Below are positions 1-11,420 of a stretch of DNA of 64,000 bases, piece by piece (within the stretch, counting starts at the first letter, position 1; each line of letters begins with the position of its first letter). Made by a program: the position numbers and the translations under genes. The notes under the pieces were generated by a model. The model made no database searches, was not told where the DNA came from, and was given only the letters and a program-made list of their open reading frames with translations. Origin of the DNA: Chytridium lagenaria (lineage: Eukaryota; Chytridiomycota; Chytridiomycetes; Chytridiales; Chytridiaceae); NCBI GenBank assembly GCA_025449115.1, contig JAHLKC010000146.1, positions 1-64,000 on the forward strand. Reading direction: 5' to 3'.

Positions 1-1597
1 GTCATGACACCAGGGTTACCATCGGGAGGTGTCATGAAGAAGGCATTGTTGGCTCCGTCGTCAGACTGCACGTACGAAGTGATAGCATCATTGCCCTGTC
101 CACCCCGCGTAAAAGTGTTGTTTTGGAAGTTGGAAGACTTTTCGGTAAACCCATACTTGTACATAATGTCATGGTAAAGGTTCGAGATAAAGAACACATT
201 AGTCATAGCAGCTTCGCGGTTGTTGGGGTCAGCTGCGTCGAGTTTGGTGTTGTAGACGCGGTCAAACTTTCCACCATTGCGAGATACAGCAGATTTGCCT
301 TGGCCATCGACGACGTGGATGTTGTTGCCCCTAAGCTCGAGCTCACCCTTTGTAGTGGGGTTGCCAAACCATCCATCAACAGACACATCGATCAGACCGG
401 GGTTGATAAACTTTTCCGAGCCGTCAAGGATGCTGTTAAAGGTGATGGGAACAGCAGAGATGGTAGCGATAGGCTTCTTTTTGTCGTTGGCGGAAGAGGT
501 AGTGTCATCCGTCCTAGAGGCCTGACGGTCCTCCACGTCGTTGTCAGACTCGGCAGCTTCCGGGAAGATGGACTCGCGGTTCTCCTCGTCAGACATGCCG
601 AAAGGATTGCTGGAGGAGGAAGAGTCGGAGGAGCCATCATCCGCAACATCAAAGCTGTCCTTGGCGGTCCAACTGGCAGAGCCAATAACGTCTCCAGATT
701 CGACGGAAACAAACAAGTTGTGCCTTTACAAAACCAATAAAGAATATGGTGAGAATCTCTGGCAAAGTCAATAGCTAGTAATCTTGCAACTCACCATCCG
801 TTCGTATGCCTAATTTGAAGGTCCCAAACCTTTTCAAGCTTGGCACTGGCAGTGAGATAGTATTTTTCCGAGAATATAATGTCCCCAATAGCAAAAGGCG
901 CACCCGTAATAACGCCGTCTCCCGAAACCTTTAAGGACGAGCTCAATCCCTTGGTATCATACCCGAGGGCCTTGGCAGCAATCTCAACAGCCTGAGTCGA
1001 CGAAACAGTTGACCTTCTGTAAAGCCCGTAGCGGCTAGGGGGCTTTTCAGCTGGCTTTCTTTCCATCTCAATGAGTCCCGCTGAGACAATGGCACCAGTT
1101 TTAGAGCAGACATTGACATTGGAGACAAGGTTGGCAATTTGGAGACTGTTGTGGGTTTCCACCAAGTGGACATGGGTGATACCGTTGTGAGGACTCTTCA
1201 CACTATGAAGAGAATGAGCGTTAAGATGCATGCGTCGACGCCGATAAAGCGCATGAATGGAAAAAATAACTCACATGGACATGAGAGCAATATCTTTAAC
1301 AGGGGTGGTTGTCTTTCCAGCAACGTAAGCCTTTGCAGCTTCTACTGCCGTATCATCATCAATGATGGTAGGGCTGTTCTCGTAATCCGGAATCCCGTCA
1401 CCGTCTGTGTCCGTGTCGTCGCCAGCCCTGAATGCAACGTCTGACTTTGAGGAAGTTGAGTCATCGAGAATCCTGTATGTGTTGGAGGGCGCGTTGTATC
1501 CAGGCAGAGAGATGGGAGCGTTTGCAGATGAAGGAGCAGCGTTGACACTGCATCCAATGCTTGCACTGAGAATGAGAAGAGGGATGATGGCGACCAT
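1..1597 (-). CDS. Fungalysin-type secreted metallopeptidase (M36), N-terminal part, cut by the window edge
   Basis: Secreted zinc endopeptidase precursor of the fungalysin family, expected to degrade extracellular protein. Three exons read cleanly in one frame: 1597-1275, 1202-795 and 723-1, with introns 1274-1203 and 794-724 (GTGAGT donors). The start at 1597 is followed by a hydrophobic signal peptide (MVAIIPLLILSASIGCSVNA). Next come a propeptide with HVHLVETHN and NGWHNLFVSVESGDVIGSASW, and then the mature-domain start with NLYHDIMYKYGFTEKSSNFQ and TPPDG, which are diagnostic of fungalysins. The HExxH zinc site lies beyond position 1, so activity cannot be judged here. No frameshift was found. 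An Asp-rich stretch (DDTDTDGDGIPD) near residue 60 resembles a calcium-binding loop. A long open frame on the opposite strand is its shadow. Confidence 0.9.
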
Positions 1598-2921
1598 GTG
1601 TCGTCAATGAAGCAATGAAGTGGTGGTGGGTGTGGGAATATGATGCTGAATATAAAAAAAAAAAGGAGAAAAAGCGATCCCCTTTATATATTTTTTTAAA
1701 AAGGTGGTTTTCCTGGCGCAAGGTAATAAATAAATAAATAAATAAATAAATAATAAAGAAATAATAATTTGGCAACAGCCATCAAGCAATTGAATATACA
1801 AGACCAGCCAGCTGCCAGCCCCTATTCCTATTGCCATATCTGGACAGAGCTCATAATTCATTCATTCATTCGTTAATTAATTCTGAGGATAATAATTTCG
1901 CCGCCTGTCTGTCTCCAAATAATTAATTATGAACTAATTTCTATTAATAACGGCTTGGTGGTCTATTAGGTAATAATTTTCAATTTTATTTGCGGCGGAA
2001 TTTTAAAATAAATAACCAAAAGCCCCCTGCTTCCCGCCACAGGTGGTAGGTAGACAAAGACACATTTACAAGGTAAGCAAGTTGACGCGCATCGCATCCA
2101 TCAAGAAACCTGCGATATAGGTACCTAGGTACACCGTTAGGCAGTGAGACTGGATATTGTAGCGTACATGGCAAACAGTGTCCTTGAATTGCATCAGAGC
2201 CAAACCAAATGGTGGAATGAAGTCGCATTGGTATTCAGATTGAAACACGCACACACACATCCGGAGATGGCAGCAGAAGTCTCAAGACAAGCTTCAAGAG
2301 TCAATGTTAAGTGCCACGTTTAATTTGTAGAGTGCAAAATCAACTTCATTACACCAGTTTTGCCATTAGGAGGAGTGTAAAAACTAAAAACTCTATAGTT
2401 GGCTTGATGACTGCACGCCCCGTCATAACTGTATCTACACCCCTCAAATAATTGTTAGACAACTACCAAGGAGATAACAATAAGATTCGCCTCGAAAAAA
2501 ATATGACGCGTTAGCCATAACGGCTTTGCGACTATAGGGATCAGCCAGCCTGCCTCAAAATTGATATATTGGACGCGTTTTTTACTGTCATTTATAAAGA
2601 TTACTGCTGCCTCTACCCTCTCTCTCGAATTTAGCGGCTCCTTTTCTCTTCCCGACAACGGCAATTGGGCCGATTCTTAGCAGACTTTGATGTTAGAGAT
2701 GAAGATTCCGTGTTGGCGCATTATTGCATGCCTCAATCTTTGTTTCTTTCTTTTGACAACGAGCGCGAATACTCATCTCGTATCGAGTGGGCAAAATCCA
2801 AAACGACTTCCGTTGTTTTGATCTATAAGATGACAAATGTAAAGGAATGTAGCGGGGAAAAAAAAAAAAGGTTTTCTAAGCGAAAGTCAAAAAGGTTCTA
2901 AGCGAAAGTTCAAATTTTATC
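1598..2921. other. Intergenic region upstream of the fungalysin gene, AT-rich with simple repeats
   Basis: No convincing coding signal. The first 300 bases hold the likely promoter and 5' leader of the minus-strand fungalysin gene. Simple repeats include an (AAAT)n tract at about 1726-1757 and an ATTC tract at about 1857-1873. Short open frames here lack codon bias or recognisable motifs. Confidence 0.6.
1726..1757. repeat. (AAAT)n microsatellite
   Basis: A run of about eight AAAT units about 130-160 bases upstream of the fungalysin start codon. It is visible directly in the sequence. Confidence 0.9.
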
Positions 2922-2993
2922 GGGCCCAACCGGGAATTGAACCCGGGACCTCACCCACCCTAAGGGTGAATCATACTACTAGACCATTGGGCC
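2922..2993 (-). tRNA. tRNA-Pro (anticodon AGG)
   Basis: Read on the minus strand, the acceptor arms GGCCCAA and TTGGGCC pair over seven bases, with discriminator C at 2922. The anticodon stem CACCC/GGGTG encloses loop TTAGGGT, giving anticodon AGG. The T arm is CCGGG-TTCAATT-CCCGG. The gene is 72 nt long with no intron and no encoded CCA. It translates CCU (and by inosine CCC/CCA) proline codons. A T-rich stretch follows its 3' end only loosely. Confidence 0.95.
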
Positions 2994-3912
2994 GATTTTC
3001 ATATTAAAATCTATGAAGCGTGCCTTTATATCCTAATTGACTAAACTTGGAAATACAAGCAGCTGATTGGTCGATTGAAACGCAACGTTGATTGGTGCGA
3101 GGTTTTTTGGTCAAGAATCGAGAAAGTGATCGTCACGCATCGTGTTGTTAGTGAACGAACCTCAGCAATGTCGTTGACGGTGTCAGGACTTCCCTCCACG
3201 TTGCAACCGTTTCCCCCTACTCAACGACCCCGCACAGCTGTCATTAAACTCTTTCGTTTACTTTCCGCACCATAATCTTCGAGTGCATACGTCCATCATC
3301 ATAGCCACTATACAAACTAAACAGCTGCTATTAATTACGCACCTACAAGCCCTTAACATAAGATAGGTGATATGAGTATCTGCTATTCTATTCACGTCAA
3401 CTTGAGCTTGAGCCTGGTGATTACTGATAATGCGAGGAAGAGAGATTAACTATACGATTTCATGGTGTATACATACACTAATATTTGTCAAAGTTTGAAA
3501 AAACTGGAAATGATCAAGCTTTTTTACCACGTAATGATCAAAGTGAAATTGAAAAGTCGGCTTTTTAAATCGACCTTTCGTTCATTCACTCCAAATGCCT
3601 GATCAGTTTTCTTTCTCAACTTCATATTCTACATCCAACACCAAAACAATCTCAAACAGACACCTTTTTCTTTAAACTAACGTGTACCAGATAGCGACAC
3701 GCGTAATAAATCACTGATGATAGTGTACTAAAGTGCCCTTCCTCACTTTCGTCTCCCATGGATATCATCAAAGGTACTCGCTGTACTGCCTCATGTCAAG
3801 AATTTGAAATTGAATTTTAAAGAAATCTCTTTTTGGTGTTCCTTTGAGTTTGAGTCATAAAAAGGGTGGAATCCCCTTAATCTGTACTCAATCTACATTT
3901 ACACTTCAAGAC
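2994..3912. other. Intergenic region upstream of the first transcription-factor-like gene
   Basis: No recognisable gene. Close to the downstream gene an ATG at 3758 followed by a GTACTC donor could form a five-codon first exon (MDIIK). Spliced to an acceptor ending at 3910, it joins in phase to the ATG at 3913. This alternative start is possible but unproven. Confidence 0.45.
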
Positions 3913-6160
3913 ATGCGGTCCGTCAACACATCAAATCTCGCTGATACATGCGCTTCAGACCTCTCTGCCACGTTGCAAGATGCCAAAGAGCGTCTCCGGT
4001 CCAAGGCGAGAGGACCTGCTAAAGAATACATTCAAGCACTCAAGAAAGCCGTCAAAACTTTAGAATGCAAGGCATCCAACGTCCTGGGTGTTGATCAGCC
4101 AACAACATTCGCCAAGACGTCAACTGGTGGACGTCGTCGATTGGTAAAAGACCCTACTTCTCAAAGGAAGAAGCGTGTAGGAACGAGAAAGAAGCCGTCC
4201 CTCCAGAATCTCACACCTTCACCAAGCTCGGCATCTCTTAGTGATAGCAACACAAGTCATTCGTCACCGTATGAGCCAGACACTGTTCCTAGCGCTTCGC
4301 AAAATCCCGACGCTTTTCTTCTTCATCCTATCTTTGACAGTAGACGGCGGGAGCTTCAGGAAAAGATCATAACATGCATGAACAAGCCATGCCTTCTGAA
4401 CGATATCGCTCCAGACGATACAGATCCCACCACCGCCATCATGATACACCCCAAAACGGTTGCTTTCCTCCACGACTTTCCAAGATCCATCATCGATATT
4501 CTCGTATCCGTATACTTTCAAACAACTGGCGCCATCGTCCCTTTCAACTTTATCCATCCTGATGAGTTTAATGTTGAGACGGCGCATCCATTACTCGTCC
4601 TCGCTATTTGTGCAAGTGCTTCGCGATTTGCAGTTGCGTTTGGGTATGAGAGTGTTGCGGAAGCCATTGGGTATGAGCCATCGTCAGTCAGTATTCCGGG
4701 AGATACGTTCTTTTACAGAGCACGATCATTGGCATTCAAGTGCTTTGACGGTGCTGTGACTCTGGAAATCATGCAGGGAGCTGTTTTATTGGCGTTGTAT
4801 TGCTGCAGTAAGTATAAATTCTTCATGCCTTTTTCAAGCACTCTCAACGCTTCATGCTTCTAACCTATGCTATTCTCTTATACCACTCTGTTTCTTCATC
4901 TTGTAGCCACACAAAAATGTGAGTAGCGCATGCTTGTTTTTTTTATCTAATAGAACATTAATTAAAGTTCGTTGCTCTTTTTCAAATTCAAGGGACAACC
5001 GCATCGTTACTGACAAGCATGGCCGCCTCAGCCGCTCAAGACCTAGGCCTCAACGATTCAGCATCGCTCGGCCAAGACTCTGCATCTACTAATAACCCCC
5101 ACTACAAAATATCCCTTTTACGCTCTCTCATGAACGTTATTATCTGCGAAAAGGTTAACTCCACGTGCGGTGTCGTCTCACCCCTTCTCGATACTGAAAG
5201 CCAAAACTACAACCTCCCTACGAGACACCTTGACGAATCATCTTGGTGGAACCGCTCTTTAAACCCAGACTCTGATATTTTCCTCGAGATGTGCACATCG
5301 TCAGCTCCGCCTCCTATCCCAAACCTCCTCGAACGACTCTACACCGCGACAACTGTTTTTCGTCGCGCCGCTTCATTTGCGGTGATGGCTCGACTCCCTC
5401 AACAAAAGTACCCCACAAATTTCCTCACAGACCACATGCAAATGATGCCCGAGATGGACGGGTTTCTCGATTCTCAGCTTTTCAAACTCCCCGACTTAAT
5501 TTCTAGCAATGATTTCTTAGAGTCGACGCCGAAAAAGTCAGAAAGGCTGGGAGAGGTGACATGTCGATTGTTTTTACATGGGACGAGGGTCGCGCTGCAT
5601 TTGTTTAAGGTTGTTTGGGCGTTAGAGCCGGATGTTGTGAAAGACGGGGAAGCGTTGACGGCCAAGTGGGAATGGAGTTTGGAGAAAGCGTTTAAGGCGA
5701 CAGAGGAGGCTTCAGCACTGTTGGAAGCATCAATTTTAAAAGACGAAGGGGACGAGAGAGTTATCTGGCCTGCTATCACAATTGTAAGTGGATTATCCCC
5801 TTTTTTTTTCTTGGTCTTTTTGGGTTTAATGCTTATCGTGATTTGCTTTCATTCTCCGCCTTATATTTCTAATCATATCTACAGCCTATGTATTACAATT
5901 ATGTGTTTCTTCTGTATCTGTATTCGAAACTTCGAGTTCCCGGCACTTGCTTGAAACTGGAGAGCTGCCAACAGGTTACCGTGGAAAAGGTCGAAATGCA
6001 GATGGTACGACACCGTCGAGCGTTACGCTTCTTGGGGAGATGGTGGCTTTGTGCTGGTTTCCATATTGAGATGCTCGAGCTGTTAGAGGCATGTGTGAGA
6101 GATGGAGGTGATTTTGTTGGAGAGTGTATGGCGTTGCCAGGATTTCTCTTGTCGGGATAA
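3913..6160 (+). CDS. Fungal transcription-factor-domain protein without visible zinc cluster, tandem copy A
   Basis: Four exons: 3913-4807, 4907-4918 (a 12-nt micro-exon), 4993-5783 and 5885-6160. The product is about 650 residues. The N-terminus has a basic RGPAKEYIQALKKAVKTLE segment, the linker plus short coiled coil that normally follows a Zn2Cys6 binuclear cluster in fungal activators. No Cys-rich cluster precedes it here. The centre (VSVYFQTTGAIVPFNFIHP, HPLLVLAICASASRFAVA) and the MAASAAQDLGL stretch resemble the fungal-specific transcription factor domain. The start at 3913 is chosen because copy B begins at the equivalent MR codons. It is about 45% alike to copy B by eye, and all splice sites coincide. 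A separate DNA-binding exon upstream cannot be excluded, so DNA binding is not shown. Confidence 0.75.
4907..4918 (+). other. 12-nt micro-exon of copy A
   Basis: The exon CCACACAAAAAT lies between introns 4808-4906 and 4919-4992. It restores the frame to give YCC-TTQK-W across the junctions. The same-length exon CAACCCAAAAAT occurs at the equivalent place in copy B, which supports both predictions. Confidence 0.8.
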
Positions 6161-6436
6161 TAATCTTTGATTATCCTTTTTAACGTGTAATAAACTTTTG
6201 ATTTTTATCTTAAAGCGCGGTTGGACCTTATCCAATAGAGTATCAGAACGCGTAAGGTTTCAATGCGCGTAATGATGATTAACGGTGCCGCATAAACAAT
6301 TGAATTCCGCCGGAAAAAATTTGTACCTCAAAGTATTGGATTTTGGACATATGGCCGTTGACCTTCGACAACGTATCGGTTGTCAACAGTACAACACCAA
6401 TCCAACATCAAACTGAGTTGGGGAAGCCGAATCCAG

Positions 6437-8575
6437 ATGAGGGGTGCTCAAGTCGATGCTGCATCTACAGCAGATGCATCAAAGTTGAGGGGAGTTCGAG
6501 CAACGACGACCAGCAAGAAGCCAAGACCGAGGGGACCAGACAAGGAATACATTGCTTCGCTGAAGACCGCCATCAAATCGTTGGAGCAAAAGGCGTCGCA
6601 GTTGGGAGTGCCAGTTAAACACGGTGATAAGGATGGTAAAAATGTTAAGAGGTCGAGGACTTTGAGTGAGGACGAAATGAAGACGGAGGCAAACTTACCG
6701 CTTTCTCCACCCAGGACTGGATTACTGAAACAGGATGATAAGCAGGCACTTGTGGTGCTTGCACAAAACCTGAACCTCGCTTATCAATCACCATCAAGGA
6801 CACCGAGTCCTGAATGCTACCTCTCTCAAACCATTTTCAACAACCACCGCCACCAACTTAACGAAGGCATCATGAAGGCCATCCAACACCAAAGGTTTCC
6901 GGAACCTTCTCACAGCCCCACATCACCAGACTTGGCAGCAATAGGACTCCCGAGAGACGTTTTAGACATTCTCATCAGCGTTTACTTTGAGACAACAGGC
7001 GCGATGGTGCCTCTCAACTTTATTCACCCTGGATTTTTCAACATTGAGTCAACACATCCGCTGCTACTTTTAGCCATGTGCGCACATGCCTCTCGGTTCG
7101 CTGTTGCGAGGGGATATGAGAATGTGGCAAGAGCTATCGAGTATGATCCGGAGTCTGGAATGACCCCTGGGGACCTCTTTTTTTATAAAGCTCGCCGGCT
7201 AGCCTTGGAATGCTTTGACCAAGGGGTCACCTTAGAGATTTTGCAAGCTACCTTACTGCTTTCCTTGTACTGTTGTGGTAAGTTCTATTTTCCACTGGAC
7301 CTTCCCCTAATAACGACTGATAACCGGTTTCCCTTTGCGCCCCCTTACAGCAACCCAAAAATGTAAGGTTCAAGTTGCTTAACCTTCCACCAAAGAATTC
7401 ATCACGTTGACATTATTCTTTCTAGGGCTAATGGCAACCTCCCTAACATGTATGGCCGCCTCCGCCGCCCAGGATCTTGGCATTAACAACGTTGAGAGCA
7501 TGGAGCACAACGAAGTCGCCACTATCGAATCCGCCAAAGCCACTTTTACTCGCTCTCTTGTCAGCGTTATCCTCTGGGATCAAGTTAAATCCACCTCTGG
7601 CGCTGTCCCCCCACTCCTCAGCACCGACTCATCCTGTCATCAACTCCGCGTGATCGATGCCGAAGAAACAAGTTGGTGGAAGCAAAACCCTGCCTTTCCT
7701 GTTGGTCCTCCCGTGTCAGCCGTGTCACCGAAAAGCGCAAAACCCAACCCCCCATCACTTCTGGAACGATTTGTCATTGTGTTGAGTTCGTTCCGGCGTG
7801 CAGCAGGATTCGCCATCATGGCGCGCTTGCTCCCGCAAGGAATTCCCAGCGCCGAAACTTCTGAATACGTTCAGTCTATTGCTGAAATGGATGGGTTTTT
7901 GGACGCGCAGATGTTTGAGCTTAGACCTGTTTCATATTGTATTGCTCAGGGAGCTGAGACGATTAGTGTGAGATCGGAGAGGTTTGGGGAGGTGACGTTA
8001 CGGCTCTTCTTGTATGGCGCACGGGTTGCGTTGCATCTATTGAGATTCGTGGCAGGGGTTGAGGCGGAGAGTAAGCCGGATTTGTTTGATAGGGAGCTGG
8101 TGCAGAATTGGCAGTGGTCCTTTAAGAAGGCTTGGGATAGCGTTGTAGAATTTTCTGAGCTATTGGAGGTGGCAATTATCAAAGACGATAATGATGATAT
8201 TTTACTTTGGGCTCCTGTTGCGCTTGTAAGTATATAAATTTCAATTTCACATTGTTTTCTGTTGTCGTCTAATTTATCTCTAACATCGTATATTCCTTAA
8301 CGTAAACTCCAGTCATTTTACCACAACGCCATCTTCCTCCTTTTCATCCTCTCCAAACTCACCTCTACCGACAAATGCATATCTCTCCAATCCCTCCCAG
8401 GCCTTACTATCGACAAAATCAATATCCACCTTCAGCGGCACAAAAAGTTTTGGGCAACATCTCGAGATGGTGGAAGTGTGCAGGTTTCTATTATGACATG
8501 TTAAATCTTTTGGAAGCTGGTGTAAGAGATGGGAGCGAATTCTCGGGGATTGCTTTTGCTTGCCTGGCTTTTTGA
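6437..8575 (+). CDS. Fungal transcription-factor-domain protein, tandem copy B, frame broken near the 3' end
   Basis: Paralogue of the gene immediately upstream (276 bp away, same strand). Exons: 6437-7277, micro-exon 7351-7362, 7426-8225 and 8313-8575. It carries the same RGPDKEYIASLKTAIKSLE linker/coiled coil, the same VYFETTGAMVPLNFIHPGFF core and the same MAASAAQDLGI block, and it also lacks a zinc cluster. In the last exon the frame must gain one base at the A5 run 8442-8446. This connects LTIDKINIHLQRHKK to ISRWWKCAGFYYDMLNLLEA, which aligns with GRWWLCAGFHIEMLELLEA in copy A. This is either a sequencing indel or early decay of a duplicate. The start at 6437 is the first ATG in frame and matches copy A. 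Confidence 0.72.
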
Positions 8576-9224
8576 TTCTGTGAATAGTTGTGAATATATA
8601 TTAGCGTCATGCTTGCTTTTCGAATATCAATACTACGTACCCGCCAAGTCACTACATGAAAGGTTACAAATATAAAGTTCTGCTGAAACTTGCATCAGTT
8701 GGCTTTAAATAACGGAGCTTACTATTGGAATTAACGCCTATGCCCCTGCCTTACAAAAGACCCGTCGCCAACTGATGAGGGGTGGGTACTTATCGTCGTC
8801 CTTCCTTTCAAGGTTTGCCCCACACCATGCTTCACCCCCGTTTTTCGTGCCACATTGAACCCGCCCAACGAAAATTGTGGAGACAATTCATACGCCAAAC
8901 GCGTCGCAACGACGGATCGTGGGCAACGCCATTAGCAGATCGGGATTCCAAACCTTGCCTTTCTCCGCCTTATCAATGACAACGATTACATGCATCCCAG
9001 GCCCGCCAGGATCCCATCTCGGCTGATTTCAGCTTACCTAATCACCTCATCTTAACCCACCTAAACAAGAAGGAAGCATGAGAACAGGGTGGGTCTGCAT
9101 CAACGAAGCGCCGGAGCCCTCCAAAAAGAAAGAAAGGGCAATAAAAGCAGACTCATGTCCATCCACCTCCCTTCAAGGACCTCCTTCCCACATCCTTTGA
9201 TACCTCATACTCAACACCCATCCA
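8576..9224. other. Intergenic region between copy B and the M28 peptidase gene
   Basis: No gene seen. It contains the 3' end of copy B and the leader of the peptidase gene, which is rich in CTT/CCT just before the start codon at 9225. Short open frames have no recognisable product. Confidence 0.55.
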
Positions 9225-10770
9225 ATGCTTTTCGCTAAAATCATCACTGCGGTTCTCTCTCTGGCCGTCTTTTCTGCGACGGCCATCCGTCCCAACACTC
9301 CTGTTGAGCGTCGTGCAGAGGAGTTTGCTTCCGGAGTCGTGACAGCATTGACAATTGGACCGCCGGTGCCCATCACTCTTCCTTCTGTCGCTGCGTACCA
9401 GAGCGTGGTGAACCCGCTCATCGCAAAAATCTCGCAACCGGCGATGAAGGCTTGGGTGTAGGACTATTGTCAATAGTGTTCTTGTTGTAACATATTTTTT
9501 TCTTAGCATTCGGCTCACGCAATTCCCGGAGCGTTACTACAAGTCCGCTAATGGCATCGCTGGTGCCAACTGGGTTGGTCTCCCGCCTTTTATTGATTTA
9601 TATGATGGGGTGTGTTCTAACGATCAACTCATCCTTTTTAGATTCGCGACCAAGTCCAGGCTCTGTCCCCAGTTTCTGGTGCCAAGCTCACCGTCAGTCT
9701 CTTCCAACACTCATGGAGGACCCAACCCTCAGTCATTGCACGTTACGAGGCTGCCGTCCCTACCACTTTGAAGGGAATCGTCATCACCGGAACCCACTTT
9801 GGTTAGTATATTTATCCATTACTCTAGTCCAAACGAAAATTCCTTACATTGACTCAAAATAGACACTCTCGGCGCTGGCTCTGGAAAGGCCGAACCGAAC
9901 AAGAACCCTGCTGCCGATGATTGCGCTTCTGGATCGGGTGTGATCTTTGAGGCTCTCCGCGTCCTCGTTTCCAGCGGTTTCATCCCTAAACGTCCCATCG
10001 AATTCCATTGGTACGCTGCAGAGGAGGTTGGACTTCTTGGATCGAACGAAGTCGCCGAGGATTACGCCAAGAGAGGTATTCAAGTCGTCAGTTATTTGAA
10101 CCTTGATCAGTCTGGATGTGAGTGAATATATTGATTGTTCTGCTTTCTTTTGGTATGTCTTAACACGCGTGCATGCAGACGTCAAGGCTGGAACTACACC
10201 GGTTATGGGTGTTGTGACCGATTACACTTCTACTGCCTCCACTACCTTCCTCCGTAGCATCGTCACTACCTACACTAAATACAGGTTCGTCAACACTCGT
10301 TGTGGATACAGGTATGTAATCTCTTTGTATTTGTATGACTGTCTTTTACACAACGGTGGCAAACTAATAACACTTAATACATACGTTATTCCCATAATAA
10401 GATGCACTGACCACGCTGCCTGGTCCGACCACGGGTAATATACATTCGCGCAAGCACCCTGGAAAACCCGTTCACTCACTAACTCTCAGTCTCTCCCACC
10501 AGATACCAAGCCGGTTTCGCATTCGAGTCCGACATGGCCAACGGTACAATCATCAATTCACCCCTTTTCTAACATCTCTAAGCTTTCCCCTACAACGACC
10601 GCGTCAACCGCGATGGCAGCGCCCTCGACACCGTCGACAAGCTCAACTTCAACCACATCACCGAATTCATCAAGAGCACGCTCGGTTACGTTGTCGAGCT
10701 TTCGTTGACTGGAAGCGCTCCTCTTCAGGGCCTCCAGAGGCGTCGTGGATCGTGGTTGGACGCGAAGTAG
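9225..10770 (+). CDS. Secreted M28-family (leucyl-type) aminopeptidase
   Basis: Zinc exopeptidase removing N-terminal residues, probably outside the cell. Eight exons: 9225-9457, 9507-9573, 9642-9801, 9863-10117, 10179-10311, 10402-10434, 10503-10543 and 10583-10770. Introns are 39-90 nt. A signal peptide (MLFAKIITAVLSLAVFSATA) leads into LTQFPERYYKS. The co-catalytic zinc ligands are all visible: GTHFDTLG (His/Asp), AADDCASGSGV (bridging Asp), AAEEVGLLGS (catalytic and ligand Glu), LDQSG (Asp) and CTDHAAW (His). The order is that of the Vibrio/Aeromonas-type aminopeptidases. The C-terminus runs to SWLDAK. Exon 2 could alternatively end 38 nt later using a 33-nt intron, but the longer intron carries a good CTAAC branch site. 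No frameshift was found. Confidence 0.9.
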
Positions 10771-11420
10771 AGCGCGTGTGGATTATTTTTATATTGTTGA
10801 CCTCATTATTGGAAGCTGCAAACAAGCAGATGGAAACTGAAAAGAAAATAAAAAGATATTTTGAATTAAACATCTGCTTTCCTGTTTTACAGTAGAACTT
10901 CTTATCCAATTTCCATGCAATTACAAGTATTTATCCCAGAAAATGACGCCTAATTTTTAGTTAAATGGACGATACCCGAATACGCCATGAATAACTGGCA
11001 CGAGAAGATTGCTATGAGACAAAATAACTTAGTGTTTGGTTATGAGAGCGACTTTGCTGTTCTATTGGCCGGTTCGTGCATTCAAAATGACTTGCTGGCG
11101 TTAAAAAATAAAATGGACCAGAAGACCCTGCGCATGGTTCAATATCGTAGAGTATGCGAGTCAACTCGGGAAAGATCGTAACACGGCCGTTTCTCATCCA
11201 AGACTACACAAATAAACGCCAGCACTCATCTACAATGCGTGTACCCTGTAATCTCAGCATTTATGGCACCCATCTCATCCATACGCCTTTAGTCGAAAAT
11301 GCCATCTCGATCTTGGTTAACGGGCAGCTTCCCTCTTCTGACGCAAGAGGGCTTCTCGTTTGGTTGGTGACACCACCAGATTGTTGTTTTCTTGCTTAGA
11401 ACCATCTTCATCCCTCCACG
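10771..11420. other. Intergenic region after the M28 peptidase
   Basis: Nothing coding recognised. It holds the peptidase 3' end, with an AATAAA-like element near 10847, and the leader of the phospholipase gene. A small open frame near 10987-11181 has no supporting feature. Confidence 0.55.

Noticed and set aside
123..740. 205-codon open frame on the plus strand
   Set aside because: It is antisense to the fungalysin coding sequence, starts at TTG rather than ATG, and encodes no recognisable product.
3758..3912. Possible remnant Zn2Cys6 exon (TRCTASCQ) upstream of TF copy A
   Set aside because: Only two cysteines with the wrong spacing; the frame ends in TAA after a few codons. It was kept only as a possible short leader exon.
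9574..9641. Alternative 33-nt intron in the M28 aminopeptidase
   Set aside because: It would insert VGLPPFIDLYDG at a place where relatives have no insertion; the 68-nt intron contains a CTAAC branch site and fits the usual size.
10987..11399. Small open frames between the peptidase and phospholipase genes
   Set aside because: No codon bias, domain, or matching frame on either side; treated as intergenic.
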